Positions 50,544 to 60,293 are shown, numbered from the stretch's first letter. The stretch is DNA of 64,000 nt from Flavobacteriaceae bacterium (GCA_947456955.1 CANGTQ010000001.1:348538-412537); one strand, 5' to 3'. Made by a program: numbers and translations. The notes: a model not told the origin generated them from the letters alone.

Positions 50544-50561
50544 ATTTTAAAATATAAAAAA

Positions 50562-51287
50562 TTAGTCGTTTTGAGATTTTACTGCTAAAGAGTATATAAC
50601 TAAACCAAAACCAATTTTATTAATTGCATCTGCTATGTTATAGGCAACATCTACATTACCTTTACCCAACATACTTGTGTACCATCCTTCAGTACCTAAC
50701 ATGTAACCTAACGGATAAATAGCCCATCCTACCAATACAAACCAACATAAAATTTTGTGAGCTTCCAGAACATTACCACCAGCTGCTTTAGCTAATTTAG
50801 ATGCTTCACCTAACCAAATTTCATAAACAATTGCGAAGTAAGCGATACCTGAGATTAATCCCCAAATTTGAGCACTTTCCGGATAAACAGCTTCTCCAAA
50901 GTAACCCGTTACTAACATAATTACGGAGTAGAAAATCATTTTTGATAATAAGCTCTTCTTTGCACCGGCAATTTTAAGTATTAAATAAAACTCAAGACAC
51001 ATTAATGGCACTGTTAAAATCCAATCTACATATCGGAAAAAGGTTGGAGATTCTCCAAAACTAGCCCAATAATCTCTCATGTAATAATAATGAACTGCTG
51101 CAATAAAGGTTATAATACCTGAAACCAATACAGAAGTTCTCCACTTTTTATCAAATTGACTTAATGATAAAAAGAAAAAGGCTGAAGCAGCCATCATGGC
51201 CATACAGCCAACAAAAAAAGTAAATCCAACATAATCAGTTGGCAACATTTTCGCAGTAAGCGATGTAGAAAATAATAAATTTGTCAT
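50562..51287 (-). CDS. Proteorhodopsin (light-driven proton pump)
   Basis: Seven TM segments; helix C FRYVDWILTVPLMCLEFYLIL (Asp-Thr-Glu triad); helix B His (AAVHYYYMRDYW); helix G retinal Lys DAINKIGFGLVIYSLA. Confidence 0.96.
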   Translation of the reverse strand: MTNLLFSTSLTAKMLPTDYVGFTFFVGCMAMMAASAFFFLSLSQFDKKWRTSVLVSGIITFIAAVHYYYMRDYWASFGESPTFFRYVDWILTVPLMCLEFYLILKIAGAKKSLLSKMIFYSVIMLVTGYFGEAVYPESAQIWGLISGIAYFAIVYEIWLGEASKLAKAAGGNVLEAHKILCWFVLVGWAIYPLGYMLGTEGWYTSMLGKGNVDVAYNIADAINKIGFGLVIYSLAVKSQND

Positions 51288-51318
51288 AAATTAAAGTTTA
51301 AATTAGTAATTGTTTAAT

Positions 51319-51326
51319 CAAAGCTA
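51319..51326 (-). promoter_or_regulatory. Candidate Bacteroidota -7 element for proteorhodopsin
   Basis: Minus-strand TAGCTTTG matches TAnnTTTG about 32 bp upstream of the start codon; no well-spaced -33 TTG found. Confidence 0.35.
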
Positions 51327-51399
51327 ATAAATACTAAACAAAATAAAAAATAAATTGTTTAATTTTTTTTACTTATTTTTAAATAAAATTTAAAATTAT

Positions 51400-52284
51400 A
51401 TGCAAAAATATTCAAACTTCGCAATATTAGCAAGCTTTTTAGGATTATGGATAAATTCTTTTTTTTCAAATGAGTTTCAATTAATTGTAGGATTTATACT
51501 AATACTTTCATTCGGAATATTACATGGCGCAAACGATTTAGCTCTAATAAAGAATGTAAATCCTAACAATAAAGTCCAAAATTTCTATAAAATCTTATTA
51601 TATTATGTCATAATAGTTATTACAGGCGCCACTCTTTTTTATATTATTCCTTGGTTAGCTTTGACTTTATTTATTATCATTAGTGGCTATCATTTTGGTG
51701 AGCAACAGTGGAATGAACAACTAAAAACAAAAGCGAAATGGATAAAGTTTGCATATGAGATAGTATATGGACTCATAATTCTCTTTTTAATTTTTACATT
51801 TCATGCTACAGAAGTTCAAAAAATAATTCTTGCTATCACTGGTATAGAGGTTCCAAATTTTGCTTTTTTACTTATTCTAAAAATCCTTTTGAGTATTTTT
51901 ACTCTATTGAGTATCTTTTTCTATTTCAAAATTGAAAGATTCAAAAATTACTTCTTTAAAGAACTGTTTTATCTATTTGTGTTTTCAATTATTTTTAAAG
52001 TATCCACTCTTATTTGGGGTTTTGCATTATACTTTATATTTTGGCACAGTATTCCTTCAATGATGGATCAGATTAACTTTCTTTTTGGCAACGTTAACTT
52101 CAATAATTTTAAATTATATTTCCGTTCCGCATTTGCTTATTGGATAGTATCATTATTAGGTATCGCTATACTTTACTTTATATTTAAAGATCAAAAAATA
52201 TTTAATGCATTATTCTTTTCTTTTCTTGCTTCAATTACTTTTCCACATGTATTAGTAATAGTAAAGATGTTTGGAAAGAAATAA
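51400..52284 (+). CDS. blh: Brp/Blh-family beta-carotene 15,15'-dioxygenase (retinal synthesis)
   Basis: Polytopic; GILHGANDLALIKN; SGYHFGEQQWNEQ; YFIFWHSIPSMMDQINFLFG conserved His motifs; divergent from proteorhodopsin. Confidence 0.93.
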   Translation: MQKYSNFAILASFLGLWINSFFSNEFQLIVGFILILSFGILHGANDLALIKNVNPNNKVQNFYKILLYYVIIVITGATLFYIIPWLALTLFIIISGYHFGEQQWNEQLKTKAKWIKFAYEIVYGLIILFLIFTFHATEVQKIILAITGIEVPNFAFLLILKILLSIFTLLSIFFYFKIERFKNYFFKELFYLFVFSIIFKVSTLIWGFALYFIFWHSIPSMMDQINFLFGNVNFNNFKLYFRSAFAYWIVSLLGIAILYFIFKDQKIFNALFFSFLASITFPHVLVIVKMFGKK

Positions 52285-52310
52285 GAATAAAAAAACCGGA
52301 TAATTTAGAC

Positions 52311-52726
52311 TGCCCCAAAAAGTTAGACACTATTTGGGGGTATTTTTATGGAAAGAAAAGTCAAATATGATTATGCGTTTAAACTACAAAGGAGAACAGG
52401 GTAAAATTGCAACAAAAATTCTAGCCAAAAAATTTAAGGCAACCGCACCAAATCAAAAGTGGGCAACCTATAAAACCGAGTTTAATGTGTTTGGCCAAAA
52501 ATTGTATTTATCGCCGATTATTGATTTCAGAACGACCTGTGTTTAATCAAGTTGTAATGATGCTAAATATAGCTTTTAAGAAAATACCAAACTATAGAAA
52601 CCTAATTCTACATTCAGATCATGAATGCATTTTTTTTTATAGTCGCCTGTCTCACCAAAATAGGCAAATGCATTTGCAGGTTTGGAAAAGTGTAACTGAA
52701 CATTGCTTCCCTAACTCCCTCCCTTA
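52311..52726 (+). mobile_element. Degenerate IS3-family insertion sequence remnant
   Basis: Left end tgccccaaaaagttagacacta; MERKVKYDYAFKLQ orfA start; orfB fragments FKATAPNQKWATYKTEFNVFGQKLYLSPIID and SERPVFNQVVMMLNIAFKKIPNYRNLILHSD in different frames; right end absent. Confidence 0.85.
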
Positions 52727-52834
52727 AAAAAAAATAAAATAAAAAACATCATATTTAAAATAAATGGTCTTATCTTATATTTAATGTTTCAAATATTAAA
52801 ATTGGTTGAAAGGTTTAGTTGGTTTATTTTGTCT

Positions 52835-53413
52835 CTATACTTTTATTTCATAACTATTTTGATAAGTAATCAAGGTTTCTCTTTTTTTGAATAACATTTT
52901 GGTATTTTGATGGGAAATATTGTAGAGAAGCAAATTATTATTCATCTCAAGCATTGAAAAATTTAAATCATCCATTGAGAAGTTATCAACAAATATTTCA
53001 TAAGAACCAATATAGCCCAATTCTTTTTGTTCGATATAAATACCCGGAGCATTTATATCATTTATGATTGCTTTTTTGACCTGATATAACGGAAATAAGT
53101 ACTGACTAGGTTCTAAGTCTTGAATATAGATTTTTTCTGTTTTTTTTCCGTTGAGCCAAAATTCAATTTGATGACGGGAGTTATGCATTAAACCACCAAT
53201 CTCTATAGACGCTAGTTTATCTATACTTGGGATTGAGTTTAATCGTAAATGATGATAAAAAAATGGATCTAATAAGGCTTGATGCAAAGGAAGTTTCAAT
53301 CTTGAAGCAATATTTTCAAAATATTCTTGTTCAATAGGGTTTAAAAGCACTTTCTTTAAATTCCATAACTCTCCAAAAAGGTTGATTTTGAGTTTTTGAA
53401 GATGTGAGTGCAT
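52835..53413 (-). CDS. Hypothetical protein
   Basis: 192-aa ORF in accessory island; no recognised motif. Confidence 0.55.
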   Translation of the reverse strand: MHSHLQKLKINLFGELWNLKKVLLNPIEQEYFENIASRLKLPLHQALLDPFFYHHLRLNSIPSIDKLASIEIGGLMHNSRHQIEFWLNGKKTEKIYIQDLEPSQYLFPLYQVKKAIINDINAPGIYIEQKELGYIGSYEIFVDNFSMDDLNFSMLEMNNNLLLYNISHQNTKMLFKKRETLITYQNSYEIKV

Positions 53414-53580
53414 AGGTGAATTTTTTGGAAAGAAATTATGTGATTTTATATTTGGAGATTCCCATTTATAAATTTTCTGTTTTTCTATCTTTATAAAAAT
53501 AATTGGTATTACCTTAAAATTTGTATACTAAAGTAAAAATTTTAAATTAAGATTTTTTTACCACATTTTTTTTTACATCG

Positions 53581-54276
53581 CTATTTATCCCACAAATAGT
53601 CGTAGTCATCGGGTAACTTTTCAATTTCATTAATTATTTTAGGCAAATCCTCATGTAGCTGTGCGAACATTTCTTGTACATCGATTTCATCATTCCATTC
53701 ACCCTCTAACATTTCTTCTAAATAATAATAGTGAATATAATTCATTGCTTTGGAAGTTGTATGACCCTGCACTAAGAGAGAATGTGCTACTGATTTCAAA
53801 TAATTTAAATTATCCTCATATTTTGTTGCCGCAAAAAAACCAACTACATAAGATTCATTGAAAATATCACGATCTTTAATTTTGAATTGTTCAAAAAACT
53901 GGTTGAAAGAGGTATTAAAAAAAATAGGATTTTTTTTAAATAATTCCGGAATAATTTTTTCAATAGATTGAGTAAAATCAACATCCCAAAAATGCTCCCA
54001 TAACTGGCATTTATCTACCTCCTCGAGTGTTTCATAATCAAATAACATATCGATTAGCCCTTGTCTAAAAACCAATCTTTTAAGTTGTTTTTTTGTTTTT
54101 ATTGGCTTTGGGTCAGGTGTTAAGTCACTCAGTTCACTTCTTAATTTAGAAACTTTAATAATATCTCCAAATTCAATTCTACCTATACCATTTTCATCAT
54201 CTTCAAACTTTAAATTCTTAACCAAAGCTAAGCATGGAGGCGTTAATTTAGTATAGTCAAATTTTTTATATCTCAT
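53581..54276 (-). CDS. Hypothetical acidic protein
   Basis: 231-aa ORF; no recognised motif. Confidence 0.6.
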   Translation of the reverse strand: MRYKKFDYTKLTPPCLALVKNLKFEDDENGIGRIEFGDIIKVSKLRSELSDLTPDPKPIKTKKQLKRLVFRQGLIDMLFDYETLEEVDKCQLWEHFWDVDFTQSIEKIIPELFKKNPIFFNTSFNQFFEQFKIKDRDIFNESYVVGFFAATKYEDNLNYLKSVAHSLLVQGHTTSKAMNYIHYYYLEEMLEGEWNDEIDVQEMFAQLHEDLPKIINEIEKLPDDYDYLWDK

Positions 54277-54385
54277 ATTTCTATTTTTAATTTAATGCAT
54301 TTTAAATTTTGAATATTAACTTCACTTTTGTACTGTGAAATTAGTTTTAATAATTATCATTTTTAAATGGAATTCAAAAGTAATA

Positions 54386-54805
54386 TTATCTTATTATACA
54401 AACGATTGCCCATTTCTCTGGGATTCCATCAAAGTAGTAAATAGATGCTCCATATTTATCTTTTATTCTCATATATTGTCCATCAACAAAATAGAGTACC
54501 TGTCCATATTTGTCTTTTTGTCTTATGGTTTGACCATCAAAATAATATAAAGCAGCTCCATATTTATCCTTAACACGTAGAGTATTTCCATCTAGAAAGT
54601 AGATTGATTGACCATATTTATCTTTTATTTAAATAGTTTGACCATCATTGTAAAAAAGAGGTGTTCCGTATTTATCTTTAGACCTCAATGTTAAACCATC
54701 AATATAGACAATTGGCTTACCATACTTGTCTTTCTGTTTAATACTTTGGGCTTTTACTGTCATTTGTATGATGAGTATTGGTAAAATTATTAAGATTTTT
54801 TTCAT
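54386..54805 (-). pseudogene. Exported tandem-repeat protein (about 21-aa KDKYGxxxYxxDGxTxR units) interrupted by an in-frame TAA
   Basis: Manual translation: MKKILIILPILIIQMTVKAQSIKQKDKYGKPIVYIDGLTLRSKDKYGTPLFYNDGQTI*IKDKYGQSIYFLDGNTLRVKDKYGAALYYFDGQTIRQKDKYGQVLYFVDGQYMRIKDKYGASIYYFDGIPEKWAIVCIIR*; stop at 54629-54631. Confidence 0.85.
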
Positions 54806-55006
54806 ATTATTTATTGTTATTTTTTAATTACAGGTGCTATTTAAAAGATAGCAAACTTTTTTAAAATCTGTTTTTTTAATCATTGAAATTTATATATATT
54901 TAGGAGTTCTTTTTTAAATTTTGATATGGGTATCACTATTATTAATAAAAGATTTAAATTCCTTTTTAATAATTAATTTTCCTTTGTCTAATACAACAAC
55001 CATGGT

Positions 55007-55369
55007 CTATAAGGTTTGTTCAGTTTCTTGTTTAAGAAACTCTATCTTATATTTTCCATCTGACAACGTGTAACCAGCACTCCTATCTTCATCATCATTA
55101 TGTATATTTGTAGCGTGAAAATCTTTTTTAGTAAATCTAACTAATTTTCTACAATTGCAATTAACTACTCTTATAATTTCATTAGGCAATGATTTAGCGA
55201 TTACTTGGATTCCATCTCCTTCATCTTTATTTTCAACGACTCTTAATCCTATGCCACCATCTTATAATGGAGCGATACCAATTTTTGTATGAAGTTATGC
55301 TGCCAAAACAATATTTGTTTGTTGTGAATTTGAACCAAAAGGGCAAAACAAAATTAACCTCACAATCAT
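55007..55369 (-). pseudogene. Hypothetical gene broken by two in-frame TAA codons
   Basis: Manual translation: MIVRLILFCPFGSNSQQTNIVLAA*LHTKIGIAPL*DGGIGLRVVENKDEGDGIQVIAKSLPNEIIRVVNCNCRKLVRFTKKDFHATNIHNDDEDRSAGYTLSDGKYKIEFLKQETEQTL*. Confidence 0.6.
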
Positions 55370-55458
55370 AAACCATAACTTTATCAAATTATAATATAAT
55401 TTCAGAGATAGTTATATTTAATAGTCCTTAATGTCTTTGATAGTTAAAAATGAATTTA

Positions 55459-56073
55459 TTAAGTTAACAAACTTGGATGAACAACTGCTTCAATAGGTTT
55501 GTCAAATAATTTAAAATTTTGAATACGTAAAGGTTCGACAGTCAAATAGGCTTTTGATACTTGATTCTCTAAATAAAAATTTCTTAATTTCATTAATAAT
55601 TGACCTAAAACATTAGCTCCAATTAGGTTATTGGGATTACTCTTATCTTCTTTTGTGCCCCAAAAAAAATCTTTATGGCTAACTTCAACGATAGGTCTAT
55701 TTCCCGTTTTCTTTAATAAATCACCGAAACCGTTAGGATTACAAGCTAGTTTTACTCTCAAACACCAATACATAATCGCCACTTTTTCGTCTTCAAAATC
55801 GGCTCTTGTACATTTTAGTCTATGCGGCTTTGACTTCATTTTTGCAGCCATTGGACTCGTTTGCTTGATAATTTCTTGTTGAATTTCTGGATTATCAGGA
55901 AAACGACAAGCTTGATATAAAGCTTCAGAAGTTAAAATTCTTCTTTTATTTACCAATAATGGATAATCTTTTCCTTTCATATTGGACAATCCACCCCACT
56001 CTGTATCTACTTTTTGAAACCAGCAGGAACCTTTTTTAGAATAGGTTTGGTGGTTGAAATTAACATTTTGCAT
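55459..56073 (-). CDS. NADAR-domain protein (YbiA-like, DUF1768)
   Basis: WGGLSNMKGKDYPLLVNKRRILTSEALYQACRFPDNPEIQQEIIKQTSPMAAKMKSK; MYWCLRVKLACNP; FFWGTKEDKSNPNNLIGANVLGQLLMKLR. Confidence 0.9.
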   Translation of the reverse strand: MQNVNFNHQTYSKKGSCWFQKVDTEWGGLSNMKGKDYPLLVNKRRILTSEALYQACRFPDNPEIQQEIIKQTSPMAAKMKSKPHRLKCTRADFEDEKVAIMYWCLRVKLACNPNGFGDLLKKTGNRPIVEVSHKDFFWGTKEDKSNPNNLIGANVLGQLLMKLRNFYLENQVSKAYLTVEPLRIQNFKLFDKPIEAVVHPSLLT

Positions 56074-56211
56074 ACTTCTCTTTATTTATTAAGATTAAAA
56101 AACTTTATTAAAAATCCTACACTCTTTGTTATAAAGAGAAGTATTTGATGTTTTGTGACAAAAAAGCTTTTAATATATTATTGCAAAGACATCAGGGGTA
56201 TTTCGTAATCT

Positions 56212-57117
56212 TTAGCTGATATAATTTAGAACAGAAGGTTTCTTTCTTACTAATTCTAAAATAAAATCTTTATCATCTTTTATGCTATCTGTAGCAAAAT
56301 GAAGAAATCGTTCAGGTGCTCTAAACCGTTTTTCAGTATCATTTATGATTTCTAAACAGAACGATTTATCATTCATTATCAAACTAGGAATATATCTTAT
56401 TACATAATATTCAATATTTCTCCAATGAGCTGCATCATCAAATAATGGTTCTATACCATTGGCTTCTAGAGCTACTTTAATAATTTCCTTATCCTGCTTT
56501 AATTCATCATTTAAATGAGAATAGTTATAGCATCCTTTTGTCACAGCCATCAATGCAATATCTTTATCGCCATAAAACATATCGTCTAAGTAACAAAACG
56601 AATTAGGCTCAATTTCAAGAATTTTATAAACTACTTCTTTGTCTTTCAAAAGGTTTTCTCCCGCATTTTCCGTAATACTTTTCTTTTCAATTTCACATCT
56701 TAAATTATATTCTATATCAATGATGCCCATTTCATCCCATCGTTCTCCCTCTTCTTGACAACTACTTTTTAGTTTTGAAAAAACATAGTCAGCACCAGTA
56801 TGGGATAATGCAAATAAAAAAAGATCTTTATCTTCTCTTAGTGCTTTAGGTAATTGAGAAAATAAATAGCCACTACAAAGTGGTATCAGCTCTTTTACAA
56901 AATCTTTATTAAAGCGTAAAGTGGCATCAACCAAATCGAAATACTTTAAACCTATAAAAATGTTCGGATATCCATTAAAAAATTCAATATATTCATACCA
57001 AGGTCTATCAAAAGCAGCCGTTGCAAGAGCTTTATCTGCCAGATATTTTTTAGGTACTGTTACTAAAGCATTAAAATCTTGCTTGATTGCTTCTATATAT
57101 TTTGTTTTTTCTGACAT
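56212..57117 (-). CDS. DUF4116-like repeat protein (copy 1)
   Basis: LREDKDLFLFALSHTGADYVFSKL, DKEVVYKILEIEPNSFCYLDD-type repeats; start at MSEKTKYIEA, matching the paralogue. Confidence 0.75.
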   Translation of the reverse strand: MSEKTKYIEAIKQDFNALVTVPKKYLADKALATAAFDRPWYEYIEFFNGYPNIFIGLKYFDLVDATLRFNKDFVKELIPLCSGYLFSQLPKALREDKDLFLFALSHTGADYVFSKLKSSCQEEGERWDEMGIIDIEYNLRCEIEKKSITENAGENLLKDKEVVYKILEIEPNSFCYLDDMFYGDKDIALMAVTKGCYNYSHLNDELKQDKEIIKVALEANGIEPLFDDAAHWRNIEYYVIRYIPSLIMNDKSFCLEIINDTEKRFRAPERFLHFATDSIKDDKDFILELVRKKPSVLNYIS

Positions 57118-57165
57118 ATTGCATAAAATATAATGAAAAGTCTTGAGCGTACGGAGTTCTACCAA

Positions 57166-58086
57166 TTATTTTACTTTTAACGCCAATATATCTGGATCAT
57201 TTTTAAGCCTTTCGCTGGCATATTCTATCAGTTTATAATTTTTACTTACAGCTAATAAAACCAAATCTTTATCATCTTTAAATTCTTTCGAAAAGTGGTA
57301 TAGTGCAAATTCACCACCATGACAATTAATAAGATTAATTAAGAATGATTTGTCGCTTTTCAATCTATCACTTAATGCATCAAAAAAGTCGAAACCTACA
57401 TTAAGCCAACGTCCATAAGCGTCAAATTCAGACCAGTATTCTCCGTATAAATATGCAGCATCTAAAGCAATTTCCTCATCATCTCTAAGTCTATTACTAA
57501 CATATTTAAAATTAGCGCCATCTGTTGAAACGGCCTCAAGAGCGACTTCTTTATCATCCTTTAAAGCATCGCTGAAATAATAAAAACCTTGTTCTTCTAA
57601 TGCTATGGTTTTTAAAACTACTTCTTTATTATTCAAAATAGTTTCTCCTGCATACCGCATTACACTCATTCGTTGGTGTATATGCAGAAACAAATCATAT
57701 CTTATATCCTCAACATGGTCTCTATCATAATCTTCTCCATCAGGCATAGCATCTTCTAGCATTTTATCATAGATGTACTCATATCCCGAATGTTTAAGTG
57801 AAAATAATAAAATTTTCTCGTCTTCTCTTAGCGCTAATGGCAAATACTCAAATAAATATCCGCTACAAGATGCTATTATTTCCTTGACAAAATCTTTGTT
57901 ATATCGTAAAGTAGCATCTGCCAATTTAAACAATTCTAAAACTTCAAAATTAGTATCGTAATCGTACCACTTTCTAACTAATGCTGCCGTAATTATATCT
58001 TTATCCGCTAAATATTCTTTTGGGAGTGTTTTTAATAATTCGGGGTTCTCTTTTAATTTTTCTATATAATTTGCTTTTTCTGACAT
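57166..58086 (-). CDS. DUF4116-like repeat protein (copy 2)
   Basis: LKDDKEVALEAVSTDGANFKYVSNRLRDDEEIALDAA; start at MSEKANYIEK, 46 codons inside the listed ORF. Confidence 0.8.
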   Translation of the reverse strand: MSEKANYIEKLKENPELLKTLPKEYLADKDIITAALVRKWYDYDTNFEVLELFKLADATLRYNKDFVKEIIASCSGYLFEYLPLALREDEKILLFSLKHSGYEYIYDKMLEDAMPDGEDYDRDHVEDIRYDLFLHIHQRMSVMRYAGETILNNKEVVLKTIALEEQGFYYFSDALKDDKEVALEAVSTDGANFKYVSNRLRDDEEIALDAAYLYGEYWSEFDAYGRWLNVGFDFFDALSDRLKSDKSFLINLINCHGGEFALYHFSKEFKDDKDLVLLAVSKNYKLIEYASERLKNDPDILALKVK

Positions 58087-58145
58087 AATAATTTTAATAT
58101 GAATTATATATAATGAATGTTTATTTTTCTTTTTAATTATGACTT

Positions 58146-58292
58146 TTATTTTTTGAGAAGAAATTCGATTAATTGCAATACAAGTCCAAATAAGATTAAA
58201 AACAAAGCAACTAAATATGCACACGGCTGAATTTTCGCTAATTTCAATGCAAAAGCAGAATATGCCTCTTTAAACTCAACACTAGCGTTCAT
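58146..58292 (-). CDS. Small single-TM protein (48 aa), absent from ORF track
   Basis: MNASVEFKEAYSAFALKLAKIQPCAYLVALFLILFGLVLQLIEFLLKK*; amphipathic N-terminus plus TM segment. Confidence 0.4.
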   Translation of the reverse strand: MNASVEFKEAYSAFALKLAKIQPCAYLVALFLILFGLVLQLIEFLLKK

Positions 58293-58366
58293 TCATTTTA
58301 AAAAAGTTAAGCTGATAAAATACATATAACAAATTACCATAATCCATAAACCTAAAGTTGTGATAG

Positions 58367-58549
58367 TCACGATTTATTATTGTAATAAAGGTACAACCCT
58401 AAATAATTTACAAATACAAACAAGCAAGAAAACCCAGCTGTTAAAAACTGACCACTATGAGTCCAATGATTAACTACACATAACATACCTGCGCTAAGCA
58501 GAGAACCTGCTGCCATACCAAACCCACAAATAATCTTTTTACTTTCCAT
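58367..58549 (-). CDS. Small membrane protein
   Basis: 60 aa with two hydrophobic segments. Confidence 0.45.
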   Translation of the reverse strand: MESKKIICGFGMAAGSLLSAGMLCVVNHWTHSGQFLTAGFSCLFVFVNYLGLYLYYNNKS

Positions 58550-58646
58550 AATTATTAAAATTTTTACATTTTACGTTGTTATTAAAAACTTCTTTTATAT
58601 GTAAAGAAAATTATTTGTGGTTTTGTGACAATTTTTAAAAAGTTTT

Positions 58647-60293
58647 TTATAAGCCAAACTTTCCGCCTGTAATATGACCATGATGGTTGGCAAGGATTTC
58701 TCCAATTTTTAAATCATTATTAAAAACTCCCAATTTATATAATTTATCAGCAATTATTATTGGATAGTTTCTGGTGGATACGGTGGTTTCGTCGGTCGGT
58801 AAAATTTTCACAATCAACTCTGAATAAAATTTTACTTGAGCGTTATCTAAAATATATGATGAATTAAGACTATCATTATTTATAGGAGAATTAATTAGTA
58901 TTTTTTTTTCAGTATTAAATTTAATTATAAAAAAATTAAATAAGCTAATTTCATTAGCCATTAAGAAATCAAAATAAAAACCATCACCATACCTTACTTC
59001 TGAATTAGTTATTAAATCATTACTTAAAAAATAATGCTCTCTAATTTCTATTAATTTATTTAAAATTAATGTCTTATTAGTATCTAATAATTTCTTATAT
59101 AAAGCATATGGATTTTCATCTAAAATAGGAGTTAGATGTTCACTTAATAATATTTTTTTTAATTTCTCATTTTCCTGAATAGCCCAATAGGCAATTAATT
59201 GAGCAAAGGATTCATGTGTTTTTTTATCATCTGCTGAATATCCTATTCTCCAATTTTTATTATTCCATTTTGGCCAATGAGATAGCCAATGTCCTAATTC
59301 GTGCATCAAAACGATAAGTGCAAAATGATTTTTATTTAATTTAAAGTTTGAACAATAATCTTTTATTGCTTTAGAATAAATAATTATAATACCTTCTTGT
59401 GTTGTTTTATCATCATTTACTATATATTTATAACAACCAAACCGGTCGGGATTTTCATAAAAATTATCCAATTCATCTAAACAATATTCTTCATCAATAT
59501 ATACTTCAGGAAATCGATTAATCTTAAAACCAATGTCCTCAAAAATCTTTTTAAGTTTAATCATCTTGTTCATTTCTTGTTCTGAAAATCGATATGCTTT
59601 TAAGTGATTTTTTATAATTAATTGAGTTTCTATATAGTTTATAAAATCAGTAATAGTGGTTGTTATTTTAGTACTTTGTTGATTTGCAAATAAAATTAAG
59701 TCTAAAGAAGCTTTATTATTCAAATCCAACAATTTCTCTCTTAGGCGTTGAAATGTTTTCCTAAATGTGCTGTCTTTTTCAGTGAGACCTATTTCAACAG
59801 CCACTTTGTTTAAGTTCTTATAGAATTCACCTTCTAATTCAGCCAATGAAATTTCTATCATTAACAAAAATAGTTCACTTTCCTTTACTGTTAATGTCCC
59901 TCCTTTTATTATTGCATCTGCGTATAGCGAAATGTTTTTGTAATTTTCATTTGGATTTATATTCTCTTCCTGGAGTATTTGATTAAAATATCCATCTTCA
60001 ACAGAATACATCCCTCCTTTTTGTTTATTGTAAGCTTTAGCCAATTCCAAATGAAATCCAGGATTAAGCCAATAAGTAGATAAAATTATTCCACTTGAAT
60101 GTCTTTTGTTTAATATTAAAACCCCTTCAGAAACAATATCTGCTACTGCAAATGTATCCTGATTTATAAGATCTTTAAACCTTCTAAAAAGATTATTCGT
60201 TACTATTTGAACTGCATTGGAGGACCAACTAGGATAATACACTTTTAGATTCTCATTAACTATTTGCCATGCATCATTTCTAGGGTTTTTCAT
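58647..60293 (-). CDS. Putative zinc metallopeptidase-like protein of unknown family
   Basis: LIVLMHELGHWLSHW (HExxH) followed about 30 aa later by THESFAQLIAYWA; long N-terminal helical region. Confidence 0.7.
   Translation of the reverse strand: MKNPRNDAWQIVNENLKVYYPSWSSNAVQIVTNNLFRRFKDLINQDTFAVADIVSEGVLILNKRHSSGIILSTYWLNPGFHLELAKAYNKQKGGMYSVEDGYFNQILQEENINPNENYKNISLYADAIIKGGTLTVKESELFLLMIEISLAELEGEFYKNLNKVAVEIGLTEKDSTFRKTFQRLREKLLDLNNKASLDLILFANQQSTKITTTITDFINYIETQLIIKNHLKAYRFSEQEMNKMIKLKKIFEDIGFKINRFPEVYIDEEYCLDELDNFYENPDRFGCYKYIVNDDKTTQEGIIIIYSKAIKDYCSNFKLNKNHFALIVLMHELGHWLSHWPKWNNKNWRIGYSADDKKTHESFAQLIAYWAIQENEKLKKILLSEHLTPILDENPYALYKKLLDTNKTLILNKLIEIREHYFLSNDLITNSEVRYGDGFYFDFLMANEISLFNFFIIKFNTEKKILINSPINNDSLNSSYILDNAQVKFYSELIVKILPTDETTVSTRNYPIIIADKLYKLGVFNNDLKIGEILANHHGHITGGKFGL

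Noticed and set aside
54335-54550. 71-aa plus-strand ORF
   Set aside because: Antisense to the repeat-protein pseudogene, whose repeat signature is far stronger.
54386-55369. Alternative genetic code or programmed TAA readthrough
   Set aside because: All housekeeping genes in the window use TAA as a normal stop; clustered stops are better explained by gene decay.
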